The notes under the pieces were generated by a model that was given only the letters and a program-made list of their open reading frames with translations, searched no databases and was not told the DNA's origin. From Sphingomonas mali NBRC 15500 (GTDB taxonomy: Bacteria > Pseudomonadota > Alphaproteobacteria > Sphingomonadales > Sphingomonadaceae): DNA of 64,000 nucleotides. Numbering within the stretch: the first letter of the stretch is position 1; each line of letters opens with the position of its first letter. Below, piece after piece: positions 9,087 to 17,656 of the stretch. A program made the translations under genes and the position numbers. Location of the stretch: NCBI RefSeq assembly GCF_001598415.1, contig NZ_BCYX01000012.1:57316-121315 (forward strand), given 5' to 3'.

Positions 9087-9869
9087 ATGGGACGAACAGG
9101 GGTGAAAGGGACCTACGCCGCTCCGGCGATCGAAAAGGCCTTCGAGGTGATCGAACTGCTCGTGAGATGGCCGCAGGGCGCGCTGGTCAGCGAAATGGCG
9201 GCCGATCTGGGGAGGACCGTCGGAGAGTTGTTTCGCATCGTGGTTGTGATGGAGCAGCTGGGATATCTTCAGAAATCGCAGACGACCGACCGCTACACCG
9301 TCACCTACAAGCTCCTCGATCTCGCCTACCGGGCGACACCGTCGCAGGATCTCGTCCGGGCGGCGCTGCCGGAAATGCAGGTACTGGCAATGGAGGCCGG
9401 CCAGTCCTGCCATCTGGTCGTGCCGAACGGCGGTCGGGGCATCGTGATAGCGCGGGAGGAACAGCCTGGTACGCGCGGCTTCGCGCTCAAGGTCGGCGCT
9501 CATATCGACATTGTGAGAAGTTGTTCGGGTCAGGTCATCCTGGCATTTTCAAATGATCAGCGCTGCGAACAAATTGTCCGTGCAGCGGAGAGCGAGCGCG
9601 GCATCGAAGTGGATCGCGCGTGGCTGACGGAGCGAAAGGAAGCCATTCGCGCTGCCGGCTTCGATCTGCGCCAAAGTCCGATCACCTACGGTGTGACCGA
9701 CATCAGCTTTCCGGTTTTCGGCTTTGATCGCGAGGTCATCGCGGCGTTGACGATTCCTTTCCTCGAACTGATCGACGGTTCGCAGAAGGTCCATATCGAT
9801 GCAGCGCGCGATCTCCTTCACTCGGCGACGATGCGGGTATCGGATCGGCTAGGCTACCAACCGGACTGA
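9087..9869 (+). CDS. IclR-family transcriptional regulator
   Basis: From the ATG at 9087 the product is 260 residues. It has an N-terminal winged helix (APAIEKAFEVIELLVRWPQG, then a recognition region around VSEMAADLGRTVGELFRIV) and a C-terminal IclR effector domain (MQVLAMEAGQSCHLVVPNGG, KVGAHIDIVRSCSGQVILAF). An upstream in-frame start at 9006 would add 27 low-complexity residues, so I prefer the later start. The gene sits between two divergent GH29 fucosidase genes and is the only regulator in the sugar locus. It probably senses a breakdown product and controls the neighbouring hydrolases. The effector is unknown. Confidence 0.88.
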   Translation: MGRTGVKGTYAAPAIEKAFEVIELLVRWPQGALVSEMAADLGRTVGELFRIVVVMEQLGYLQKSQTTDRYTVTYKLLDLAYRATPSQDLVRAALPEMQVLAMEAGQSCHLVVPNGGRGIVIAREEQPGTRGFALKVGAHIDIVRSCSGQVILAFSNDQRCEQIVRAAESERGIEVDRAWLTERKEAIRAAGFDLRQSPITYGVTDISFPVFGFDREVIAALTIPFLELIDGSQKVHIDAARDLLHSATMRVSDRLGYQPD

Positions 9870-10253
9870 CCCCTCCACGACCTCTGACGACATTGTCGGT
9901 TCGACGTTCCGCGCGATTCGGCGAAGGCGGGCAACGACCAGAAAACGGCAAAGACTCAGGAGCATCGCCATCGGCACTGCCCATTGACCACCCAAGCACA
10001 ACCCCTCGCGGCTGCTTACCCGTCCTCGACCGGACGCCGGTGAGCGACTTGGGGGCTGCGATCTACGACGACCCGATCGCAACGGCATCGTGTCGGCGAA
10101 CCTGGTCCGAGACTATCGATCTAGGGAACACGAGTTACCGTCTTGGGAACTTGGCGCCTGAAGGTTGACCAAAATCTCTTAGCGCTGGCGAGAACGGACT
10201 TGCACATACGGAAATAATCATGCGATGGCGCTGTCCAGGAGGGGCCGACTGTT
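9870..10253. other. Intergenic stretch between the IclR gene and the alcohol dehydrogenase
   Basis: No convincing gene is visible in these 384 bases. Short open frames exist on both strands, but their Arg/Pro/Ser-rich products have no domain features or good ribosome binding sites. The promoter for the dehydrogenase is expected in the last ~100 bases, where AT content rises (ggaaataatcatg near 10208-10220). I saw no clear terminator after the IclR gene. Confidence 0.4.
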
Positions 10254-11258
10254 ATGCGCGCCATTGTCTGCCATGAGCCGTTTCAATTGGATGTTATCGC
10301 GCGGGATAAACCGCAGCCCGGACCCGGCGAGGCGCTGATCCATATTCGGCAAATCGGCTTGTGCGGCACCGACTTCCATATCTTCGCCGGCAAACACCCC
10401 TTTCTTCATTATCCGCGGATCATGGGCCACGAATTGGGCGGGGAAATCGTCGCCCTGGGCGAGGGGACGTCACTGCGCGTCGGGCAGCAGGTCGCGATCA
10501 ACCCCTATCTCGCGTGCGGCCATTGTGTGGCGTGCCGCCGCGGCAAGCCCAATGCGTGCGTGAATATTCGCGTGCTAGGTGTCCATGTCGATGGCGGCAT
10601 GTGCGAATTTCTGGCGGTGCCGCAAACGGCGGTGATCGATGCGGAGGGCCTCTCGCCGGCGCAGGCGGCGATGGTCGAGTTCTTGGCAGTGGGAGCGCAT
10701 GCGGCCGCCCGCGCGCCGAAAGGCGGCGACCATCTGCTCGTCGTGGGCGCCGGGCCGATCGGTGTGGCGACCGCACTGTTTGCGAAGCTGGATGGGAGAA
10801 GGCCGTTACTCGTCGATCGGCTGGCAGCGCGGGTCGCCTTCGTTCGCGATCGCCTCGGATTAGACGGGGTGGTCGCGGATGACCGGCTCGATCAGTCGCT
10901 TGCCGACCACACCAACGGCGACATGTTCGACGTCGTGGTCGACGCCACCGGATCGCTGGAGGCGATGCGTCGCAGCTTGTCGTTCGTCGCGCATGGCGGC
11001 GCACTGGTGCTGGTCGGCGTCGCGCAAGGCGAACTCAGCTTCGAAGACCCGGAGTTCCATAAGCGTGAGGCGACGCTGATCGCGAGCCGAAACGCGCTGG
11101 CCGAGGATTTCTCGCGGGTGATCGAAGCGATCAAGTCTGGTGCCATCCCGACCGACGTCCTGCACACCCACAGCATCGCGGCCGATGAACTGCCGCTGCG
11201 CTTGCCCGAATTGATCCGCAATGCCGACACCATTCTCAAGGTCGTCGCGTCTTTCTGA
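10254..11258 (+). CDS. Zinc-dependent sugar (polyol/sugar-acid) dehydrogenase, MDR family
   Basis: This 334-residue medium-chain dehydrogenase/reductase has catalytic zinc ligands C37, H59 and E60 (GLCGTDFH, GHELGGE). The structural zinc site is C88, C91, C94 and C102 in ACGHCVACRRGKPNAC. The cofactor motif is VVGAGPIGVATALFAKLDGR. It resembles the RspB / L-galactonate and L-gulonate 5-dehydrogenase branch rather than simple ethanol dehydrogenases. It lies inside the fucosidase locus, so oxidation of fucose, galactose or a derived aldonate is likely. The exact substrate is inference. The enzyme is cytoplasmic, with no signal peptide. Confidence 0.82.
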   Translation: MRAIVCHEPFQLDVIARDKPQPGPGEALIHIRQIGLCGTDFHIFAGKHPFLHYPRIMGHELGGEIVALGEGTSLRVGQQVAINPYLACGHCVACRRGKPNACVNIRVLGVHVDGGMCEFLAVPQTAVIDAEGLSPAQAAMVEFLAVGAHAAARAPKGGDHLLVVGAGPIGVATALFAKLDGRRPLLVDRLAARVAFVRDRLGLDGVVADDRLDQSLADHTNGDMFDVVVDATGSLEAMRRSLSFVAHGGALVLVGVAQGELSFEDPEFHKREATLIASRNALAEDFSRVIEAIKSGAIPTDVLHTHSIAADELPLRLPELIRNADTILKVVASF

Positions 11259-11467
11259 TCGCCGCCAAGACCTGTTTCCGGTCGGTCCCGACGGTTCTCC
11301 TGTATCGCCAGGCAGGGCTTTTCGATTTGCGCGGTTGGAACGCGGGGCGTCCGATCGGGTGTCAGTTTCGTCGACGCGTCAATGCAATTGATCAACCCTG
11401 TCCGCTGTTGCTGGCCAGCGTCGGACGCTTGCAACTTGCGTCCTCCTTTTTTGAGGAAAGTCATCGA

Positions 11468-13117
11468 ATGAAACTTTCGCGTCGCAACCTTCTGACTGGG
11501 GCGTCCAGCCTGGTCGCCACGAACGCAGTCGCCGCACTTGCTCTGGCCAAATCCGAAGCAAGAGAGGCAAAGCCCGTTTTCGAGGGCAGTTGGGAGTCGC
11601 TGGAAGCCGGCTACCAGACGCCGGATTGGTTCCGCGACGCGAAGTTCGGCATCTGGGCGCACTGGGGACCGCAATGTGTGCCGGAATTCGGCGACTGGTA
11701 CGGCCGCCGGATGTATATCCAGGGCAGCGATTATTATAACCACCACGTCGCCAATTATGGTCACCCCAGCGTCTATGGTTTCATGGACATCATCAACACC
11801 TGGAAGGTGGACAAGTGGGATCCGGAGCGCCTGATGGGGCTCTATAAGAAAGCGGGCGCGAAGTATTTCGTCTCGATGGCGAGTCATCACGACAATTTCG
11901 ACAACTTCAACTCGAAATATCATGCCTGGAACTCGACGAAGGTCGGCCCGAAACGCGATATTGTCGGCGAGTGGGCCAAGGTGACCCGCGATCACGGATT
12001 GCGTTTTGGCGTCTCGAACCACTCGGGCCACGCCTGGCTCTGGTGGCAGACGGCTTATGGGTACGACACTGAGGGCATCATGCATGGGGTGCGGTATGAC
12101 GCCGCTACGCGCCGAAAGGACGACGGCAAGGGTAAGTGGTGGGACGGCCTCGATCCACAGGCGCTTTATACCGGCCCGGCGGCAGGTTTCACGCCGCCCG
12201 ACGGAATCAAGACGATCAAGGACATGAACGCGTTCAACCAGGTCACCGAACAGTGGTTGGAAACGCCGCCGCCAAATAATCCGTGGTACGCAAAGCATTG
12301 GCTGGCGCGACAAATGAATCTCGTCGAGCAATACCGCCCCGACTTCGTGTTTTTCGACTGCAACGTCATGCCGCTTGGCCAGACGGGACTGGAAGCCGTA
12401 GCCCATTTCTATAATAAGAACATCAAATGGAATAACGGTTTGCAGGCCGTGGTTACGAGCAATGGTCTGGATGAGGACCAGTCGAGAGCTCTGGTCAAGA
12501 ATGTCGAACGCGGCTTCTCGAACCACTTGCGCGACAAGCCCTGGCAGACCTGCACCTGCATCGGCCAGTGGCATTATGACCGCCGCCTCTATGACAATAA
12601 CGGCTACAAGACCGCCAAGCAGGTCATCCAGCGTCTGATCGACACGGTGTCGAAGAACGGCGCATTGCTGCTCAGCATTCCGCTGCGCGGCAATGGCGAG
12701 ATCGACGATAAGGAAGAAAAGATCCTGACCGATCTGGCCGGCTGGATGGAGATCAATGCCGAGGCGATCTTCGATACCCGTCCCTGGGACATCTATGGCG
12801 AAGGCCCGACCCGTTTCGCCGAAGGTTTTCAAAGTGAAGATGTCGCGGAAGGGCTGTCGCACGAGGATATCCGCTTCACCACAAAGGCGGGCGTGCTTTA
12901 TGCCTTGGCGGCGGAATGGCCCAACGCGCCATATCTGACGGTCTATTCGATGGCCGCGGGCTCGCCGCAGCGCAAGGGCAGGATCGAAAAGGTCGAGCTT
13001 CTGGGCTATGGACCGGTGCCGTTTGAGCTGGGCATGGATGGCCTGACGGTCAAGCTTCCGGATGCAAAACCCGCCTTCACCCCCGTGCTGAAGATCACCG
13101 GGCAAGGCGTGGTTTGA
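11468..13117 (+). CDS. GH29 alpha-L-fucosidase, exported (copy 2)
   Basis: The start is the ATG at 11468, preceded by GAGGAAAG about 7 bases upstream, giving 549 residues. A Tat leader is clear (LSRRNLLTGASSLVATNAVA). The GH29 core follows: TPDWFRDAKFGIWAHWGPQ, FVSMASHHDNFDNFNSKYH, and the nucleophile D297 in PDFVFFDCNVMPLG. Compared with copy 1 there is an insertion of roughly 30 residues around 200-260, including a Lys/Gly-rich stretch and WWDGLDPQALY, which may change specificity. It faces away from copy 1 and is followed by a short hairpin at 13120-13142. Confidence 0.92.
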   Translation: MKLSRRNLLTGASSLVATNAVAALALAKSEAREAKPVFEGSWESLEAGYQTPDWFRDAKFGIWAHWGPQCVPEFGDWYGRRMYIQGSDYYNHHVANYGHPSVYGFMDIINTWKVDKWDPERLMGLYKKAGAKYFVSMASHHDNFDNFNSKYHAWNSTKVGPKRDIVGEWAKVTRDHGLRFGVSNHSGHAWLWWQTAYGYDTEGIMHGVRYDAATRRKDDGKGKWWDGLDPQALYTGPAAGFTPPDGIKTIKDMNAFNQVTEQWLETPPPNNPWYAKHWLARQMNLVEQYRPDFVFFDCNVMPLGQTGLEAVAHFYNKNIKWNNGLQAVVTSNGLDEDQSRALVKNVERGFSNHLRDKPWQTCTCIGQWHYDRRLYDNNGYKTAKQVIQRLIDTVSKNGALLLSIPLRGNGEIDDKEEKILTDLAGWMEINAEAIFDTRPWDIYGEGPTRFAEGFQSEDVAEGLSHEDIRFTTKAGVLYALAAEWPNAPYLTVYSMAAGSPQRKGRIEKVELLGYGPVPFELGMDGLTVKLPDAKPAFTPVLKITGQGVV

Positions 13118-13119
13118 TT

Positions 13120-13142
13120 GGGAAGAAAACGCTCTTCTTCCC
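13120..13142. terminator. Hairpin between convergent GH29 and GH31 genes
   Basis: An 8-bp perfect stem, GGGAAGAA (13120-13127) with TTCTTCCC (13135-13142), closes a 7-base loop just after the GH29 stop. There is only a short T run (ttg) after it, so termination is plausible but not strong. It lies between two convergent genes. Confidence 0.5.
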
Positions 13143-13257
13143 TTGTCCACGCGAGGGTGGGCCGAATCTAGCTATCAGTCATGACGACGTCACGTCTTCC
13201 GCGACGAGGTCGGTATGGTCATGATGGCATGTCCGCGACAAGCAGCGGCTTGGATTC

Positions 13258-15615
13258 CTATTTGCTTGCGCCGACAACCTCCACCAGGGGGGCGAGCGCC
13301 TGTCCCGTCGGAAGGGCGCCGGATGCGGTGAGCCTGTGGCTGGCCTCATCCCAGCGCAGCTCGGCAGTCTTGCCGCCGCGCGCCCGATAGTCGTTGGTGG
13401 TCCCGTCGTCGTCATAGAGCGCGAAGCGGGCGTCGCGGCCCGGATAGACCCGGATCTTCTCCAGCGGCTGGCGCGTGGCGGTGCTCGGCACCTGCACGCC
13501 GATCGGTACGATCGAGCCGGCGCGGACGAACACGGGAATGCGATCGATCGGCGCGGGCGAGTCGATCCACTGGCCTCCGGCCACCTTCGCGTTGGTCCAC
13601 CAGTCGTACCAGTCGGTGCCGGCGGGCAGATAGACCTTGCGGCTGGTCGCGCCCTGTTCGGTCACCGGCGCGACGAGCAACGCCGGCCCGAGCATATATT
13701 CGTCGCCGATGGTCGATGCCTGGGTGTCGGCGGGGAAGTCCATGAACAGCGCGCGCATGAACGGCGCGCCGGTGTCGTAGGTTTCGCGGCCCAATGGGTA
13801 AAGATAGGGGATGAGCGAATAGCGCAGCCGCAGCCACTGCGCGAGGATCGGCTCTGCCGCCGCGCCATATTCCCAGATGGCAGTGGCCGGCCGCTGGCCG
13901 TGGATGCGCAAGGTCGGCGTTAGCGTATTATACTCGAACCAACGCACGAACAGCTCGGGATAGTCGCGATAATCCGGCGCCATCGTCTTCGCGCCGGCTG
14001 GGTCGACCAGAACGGGGCGCCGCGCCGGCGGACCGCTCGGCCACTGCCAGCCGCCCGTATCCGATCCCCAATAGGCCAGGCCTGAGGCCGTGAAGCCGAG
14101 CCCCGTCGGCACCTGCCGCCGAAGGGCCTCCCATGTCGACTGCACGTCGGAAGACCAGAACAGGCAGCCGTTCGCCTGGGTGCCCAGATAGGCCGCACGA
14201 CACAGGATCATGTTGCGGAAGTTCGGGCGATCGGCAGCCGAGCCTTGGGCCACGGAGGACGTGTGCAGCAACGGAAACAGGTTGTGATACCGGTCGCCCG
14301 ACCCGATCGAATAGAAGAAGCCGTCGGGGACGAGATCAGGTTCGGTTTCGTCGAGCCAGGTATAATCGAAGCCCTGGCTCAAGATGTTGTCGCGGATGCG
14401 TTGCCAGAACCAGGCGCGGGCCTCGGGGTTGGTCGAATCCAGCAGGGCGCCGGCGCGATCGGACCGAACGGGCAGTCCATCGACGACCTTGCCGTCCTTG
14501 TCGTGAAGCAGCCAGCCCTTCGCGGCGAGCATGTCGAAATAGCGCGATTCGCGTTCGAACCGCGGCCAGACGCTGATGATCGAATGCATCCCCATGGCGT
14601 GGAGTTGGTCGTTCATGCCCTTGGGGTCGGGAAAATAGGTCCGGTCGATGTCGAGCTGGCCCATCCGCGTCCAGTAGAACCAGTCGAGCACCATCGCGTC
14701 GAGCGGGTAGCCGCGGCGTCGATACTCCTGCGCGACCCCCATCAGTTCGGCCTGGCTCTCGTAGCGGGCCTTGGACTGGATGAGACCAAAGGCCGCCTTG
14801 GGCGGCAGCGGGGTTGTCCCGGTCAGGCGACGATAACCGGCATAGAGGTCGTCGGCGGATGCGCCGGTAATGATGAAGAACGAGACGCGCTCGCCGACCT
14901 GGCTCTGGAAACGGGTGGCGTTGTGCAGTCCGGCGGACACGGTGGTCGCGGCCGGATTGTCCCACAGGATCGCATAACCCTTGTTCGTGACGAGAAAGGG
15001 CACGCAGACCTGCTCGCCGGCGGGCGCGTCATAATAATGGCGGCAGTCGATCGTCCGTCCACGCAGGTCGAGCACGCCTTCCTGGTTTTGGCCAAGCCCG
15101 TAATAATGAGTGTCGGCGGTGTCGGAAAAGCTCGCGCCAACGCGGAAGGTCTTCTCGCCATTGACGGTTTGCGGCGCCATTTCCCAACCGGTCATACCGG
15201 TAATCGCGCGGCCGTCCGCACCGGCGATGGTGATGGATACGGGCGGCAGCGACGGAGCGAAATAGCGCTCCATCTGCGTCGGTGCCTTGGGCCAGGGTTG
15301 CGCTGCGACCGCGACGGTGAGCGCGGCCGAACGGAACACGTCGCCGCCTGAGTCCCGGACATGTGTCCAGCTCGCCTGGTCGGCCTGGCCGGTGATGCCG
15401 GGGCCAGGTCCCGCCGCGGCGAGCGCTCGATCGGTGGCGATCGTGATCCGGACAATATTTGGCCCGTATCCTTCGATCGCCACGATGCTGCCATTGCGGT
15501 CGACCAGCGGCGACGTCTGAGCGGCAGCCCCCGGAGCATTGATGAGGAACGCTGCAGCCAGAAGAACGACGGCGCGCGGATTTGCCAATGCCATTCTTGC
15601 GCGTGATCTCGCCAT
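13258..15615 (-). CDS. GH31 alpha-xylosidase/alpha-glucosidase, exported
   Basis: This 785-residue protein has a signal peptide (hydrophobic core 16-30, cleavage near GAAAQT) and a good ribosome binding site (GGGAGAGG). The N-terminal beta-sandwich runs to about 270 and the GH31 barrel follows. The predicted nucleophile is D422 in YTWLDETEPDL and the acid/base is D490 in LFWSSDVQSTW. The form WLDETEP, rather than the WxDMNE of classic alpha-glucosidases, resembles bacterial xyloglucan alpha-xylosidases as I recall them. The C-terminal region carries beta domains, including a DUF5110-like end. With fucosidase and galactosidase neighbours, removal of alpha-1,6-xylose from xyloglucan fragments fits. 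It is transcribed alone. Confidence 0.88.
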   Translation of the reverse strand: MARSRARMALANPRAVVLLAAAFLINAPGAAAQTSPLVDRNGSIVAIEGYGPNIVRITIATDRALAAAGPGPGITGQADQASWTHVRDSGGDVFRSAALTVAVAAQPWPKAPTQMERYFAPSLPPVSITIAGADGRAITGMTGWEMAPQTVNGEKTFRVGASFSDTADTHYYGLGQNQEGVLDLRGRTIDCRHYYDAPAGEQVCVPFLVTNKGYAILWDNPAATTVSAGLHNATRFQSQVGERVSFFIITGASADDLYAGYRRLTGTTPLPPKAAFGLIQSKARYESQAELMGVAQEYRRRGYPLDAMVLDWFYWTRMGQLDIDRTYFPDPKGMNDQLHAMGMHSIISVWPRFERESRYFDMLAAKGWLLHDKDGKVVDGLPVRSDRAGALLDSTNPEARAWFWQRIRDNILSQGFDYTWLDETEPDLVPDGFFYSIGSGDRYHNLFPLLHTSSVAQGSAADRPNFRNMILCRAAYLGTQANGCLFWSSDVQSTWEALRRQVPTGLGFTASGLAYWGSDTGGWQWPSGPPARRPVLVDPAGAKTMAPDYRDYPELFVRWFEYNTLTPTLRIHGQRPATAIWEYGAAAEPILAQWLRLRYSLIPYLYPLGRETYDTGAPFMRALFMDFPADTQASTIGDEYMLGPALLVAPVTEQGATSRKVYLPAGTDWYDWWTNAKVAGGQWIDSPAPIDRIPVFVRAGSIVPIGVQVPSTATRQPLEKIRVYPGRDARFALYDDDGTTNDYRARGGKTAELRWDEASHRLTASGALPTGQALAPLVEVVGASK

Positions 15616-15815
15616 TCTATGCCTCTCCCTGATCGCCCTGGCGGACAGCGGTGACCCCGCCTTGTTTGCCCCTATGAGCGGCCTATTTCATTCGATGTTA
15701 TCGCTACCATTCGGCATTCGCTTGTGCAACCCGGCTGGCAGAAGAGGAAGTCCAACCGGTGGCGTCAAACGTGACCCAAACGACATTCTCTTGGTCGAAG
15801 CGTGCCTGCCCCTGC

Positions 15816-16205
15816 TTAGGGCGACTCAACTTTGACCGCCGATCGACCGGCCGACGACTTGGCCAATTTCCGGTCGAAGCTTAGAAATGCGGTGCAGCCT
15901 GCAGCTTTTGCGAGATGCAGCGCGTCGGCGAAGTCCATGCCGCTTTCCATCCAGTCGAGCGCCTGGGCCAACACGGGCGGCTCCTCGACCGTGACGCCGG
16001 GGAGCCCGGCCAATCCGCGCAACGCGGCGGCGATCCGCGGCGGGGCGAAGTCGTAACCACTGCGCAACACCCATTCGCTCTCTAGCAACACGGTTCGCGC
16101 GATGAAGATGTCGCCTGCTTCGATCGCGTCGCGTGCTGCCTTTGCCTGGCGCTTGTCGTCGGCGACGAGGAAGCGGACGACGACGTTCGTATCAATCGCG
16201 CGCAC
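15816..16205 (-). CDS. vapC: VapC-type PIN-domain toxin
   Basis: With a GTG start at 16205 the product is 129 residues and begins MRAIDTNVVVRFL, the usual opening of PIN-domain ribonucleases. The acidic active-site set is visible: D5, E42 (LLESEWVLR), D94 (DFADALHL) and D111 (FLSFDRKLAK). Members cleave specific RNAs and are held inactive by their partner. The start lies inside the last 14 bases of the antitoxin gene, the normal coupled arrangement. A longer frame upstream only reads through the antitoxin gene in another phase, so I did not use it. Confidence 0.88.
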   Translation of the reverse strand: MRAIDTNVVVRFLVADDKRQAKAARDAIEAGDIFIARTVLLESEWVLRSGYDFAPPRIAAALRGLAGLPGVTVEEPPVLAQALDWMESGMDFADALHLAKAAGCTAFLSFDRKLAKSSAGRSAVKVESP

Positions 16206-16467
16206 GACGTTTCGCTTCGGCGGCGACGGCGGCATCCATTTCATCAATTGACTTGGGCTTACCCTCGAACCCGAGCGATCCGAACATCGCATCCACATTG
16301 GTCTCGGCAAACATTGGCGCCGCCTTCAGAAGCACGCCCTCGGCGGTGTCTTCCACCGTCAGCCGCGTTCCGCTCGCCCAATGCCGCTGCTCGCGGATCG
16401 CCTTGGGCAGGATCACCTGGCCCTTGGTCGATACAATCGTCGTCAGCCCTTCCGGTGTCGCCGGCAT
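16192..16467 (-). CDS. vapB: AbrB/MazE-family antitoxin (VapB-like)
   Basis: This 91-residue protein starts at an ATG preceded by AGAGGAG with ideal spacing. Residues 9-40 carry the swapped-hairpin AbrB DNA-binding motif (TTIVSTKGQVILPKAIREQR). The acidic/basic C-terminal tail (KPKSIDEMDAAVAAEAKRRA) would wrap the toxin. It precedes and overlaps the PIN toxin gene. Pairs like this repress their own promoter, so the operator is expected just upstream of 16467. Confidence 0.88.
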   Translation of the reverse strand: MPATPEGLTTIVSTKGQVILPKAIREQRHWASGTRLTVEDTAEGVLLKAAPMFAETNVDAMFGSLGFEGKPKSIDEMDAAVAAEAKRRARD

Positions 16468-16600
16468 GCCGCATCTCCTCTGGTAAGACGACGGTAAGAT
16501 AAGGTGTTCGAGCGCGATCCGCAAGGCGAACGCAGAGCGGCCTTGGATTGCGCCGGTAGGCGCGGGGAGCCGAGGCCGGCTTGGCTCCCCGCCGCCAGCC

Positions 16601-17479
16601 TCAGTCCGCCGGCTCCAGCTTGTCCGCGGTGCGCAACTCAAAATCGCTGGCGTCATGGCGCTCGTGGAGCTGTTCGGACGGCTCGCCCGTCACGCGATTG
16701 ACCATGCGCCCGCGCTTGAACGCCGGCCGGTCGAAGATCTGGTCGGCCCAGCGGATCACGTTCTTATAGTCCTGCACCTGCAGGAACTCGCCGGCGCCAT
16801 AAACGAGCCCCTTGACCAGTGCGCCGTACCAGGGTGCGGTCGCGATATCGGCGATCGAATAGTCCTTGCCGCCGAGATACTCGCTCTCGCCCAGCCGGCG
16901 GTCGAGCACGTCGAGCTGGCGCTTCACTTCCATCGCATAGCGATTGATCGGATATTCCTGCTTGAAGGGCGCGTAGGCGTAGAAATGCCCGAACCCGCCG
17001 CCGAGGAACGGCGTGCTGCCCATCTGCCACATCAGCCAGGACAGGACTTCGGCGCGGGCAGGGTAGTCGGCCGGCAGGAAGCCACCGAACTTCTCGGCCA
17101 GATAGATCAGGATCGCGCCGGATTCGAACACGCGCACGGGCGCCGCCGGGTCGGTGCGGTCCATCAGCGCCGGGATCTTGGAATTGGGATTGACGGCGAC
17201 GAAGCCGCTGCCGAACTGGTCGCCCTGGTTGATGCGGATCAACCAAGCGTCATATTCGGCGCCGGTGTGGCCGAGCGCGAGCAATTCCTCGAGCATGACC
17301 GTCACCTTCACCCCGTTGGGGGTGGCGAGCGAATAGAGCTGCAGCGGGTGCTTGCCGACGGGAAGGTCCTTGTCGTGGGTCGGCCCGGCGATCGGCCGGT
17401 TGATATTGGCGAACGCGCCGCCATTTTCCTTGTCCCAGGTCCAGATCTTCGGTGGGGTATAGTCGGTCGGCTCGCTCAT
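16601..17479 (-). CDS. yghU: Glutathione S-transferase, YghU/GstB-like
   Basis: The ATG at 17477-17479 gives 292 residues beginning MSEPTDYTPPKIWTWDKENG, a recognisable YghU opening. An N-terminal thioredoxin-like domain contains HPLQLYSLATPNGVKVTVML, the glutathione-site segment FVAVNPNSKIPALMD and VFESGAILIYLAEKFG. The all-helical C-terminal domain includes GGKDYSIADIATAPWYG. Characterised relatives have disulfide-bond reductase activity with two bound glutathiones and act in the cytosol. A longer upstream frame adds unsupported residues. It appears to be transcribed on its own. Confidence 0.9.
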   Translation of the reverse strand: MSEPTDYTPPKIWTWDKENGGAFANINRPIAGPTHDKDLPVGKHPLQLYSLATPNGVKVTVMLEELLALGHTGAEYDAWLIRINQGDQFGSGFVAVNPNSKIPALMDRTDPAAPVRVFESGAILIYLAEKFGGFLPADYPARAEVLSWLMWQMGSTPFLGGGFGHFYAYAPFKQEYPINRYAMEVKRQLDVLDRRLGESEYLGGKDYSIADIATAPWYGALVKGLVYGAGEFLQVQDYKNVIRWADQIFDRPAFKRGRMVNRVTGEPSEQLHERHDASDFELRTADKLEPAD

Positions 17480-17656
17480 CGATGCAGCTCCACGGTTTCG
17501 CGGCCGGAACTTCCCGGCGGCGCCGTGGCTAGCTAGGAAGCCCGATCGGGTTTCGCCACCTCGAAGGCGCGCCCTCAACGGTTCTCCCGACGCGATCGGC
17601 GTTGCCGGTAGTGCGATGCCGACCGCGCGCTCGTGCCATCACGCGATCGCAGATCG

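Noticed and set aside
9893..10168. 91-codon plus-strand frame after the IclR gene
   Set aside because: It has low-complexity Arg/Pro/Ser-rich composition and equally open frames on the other strand, so it is not supported as a gene.
10892..13150. 752-codon minus-strand open frame
   Set aside because: It is antisense to the zinc dehydrogenase and the second GH29 gene, both with clear catalytic motifs. The antisense product has none.
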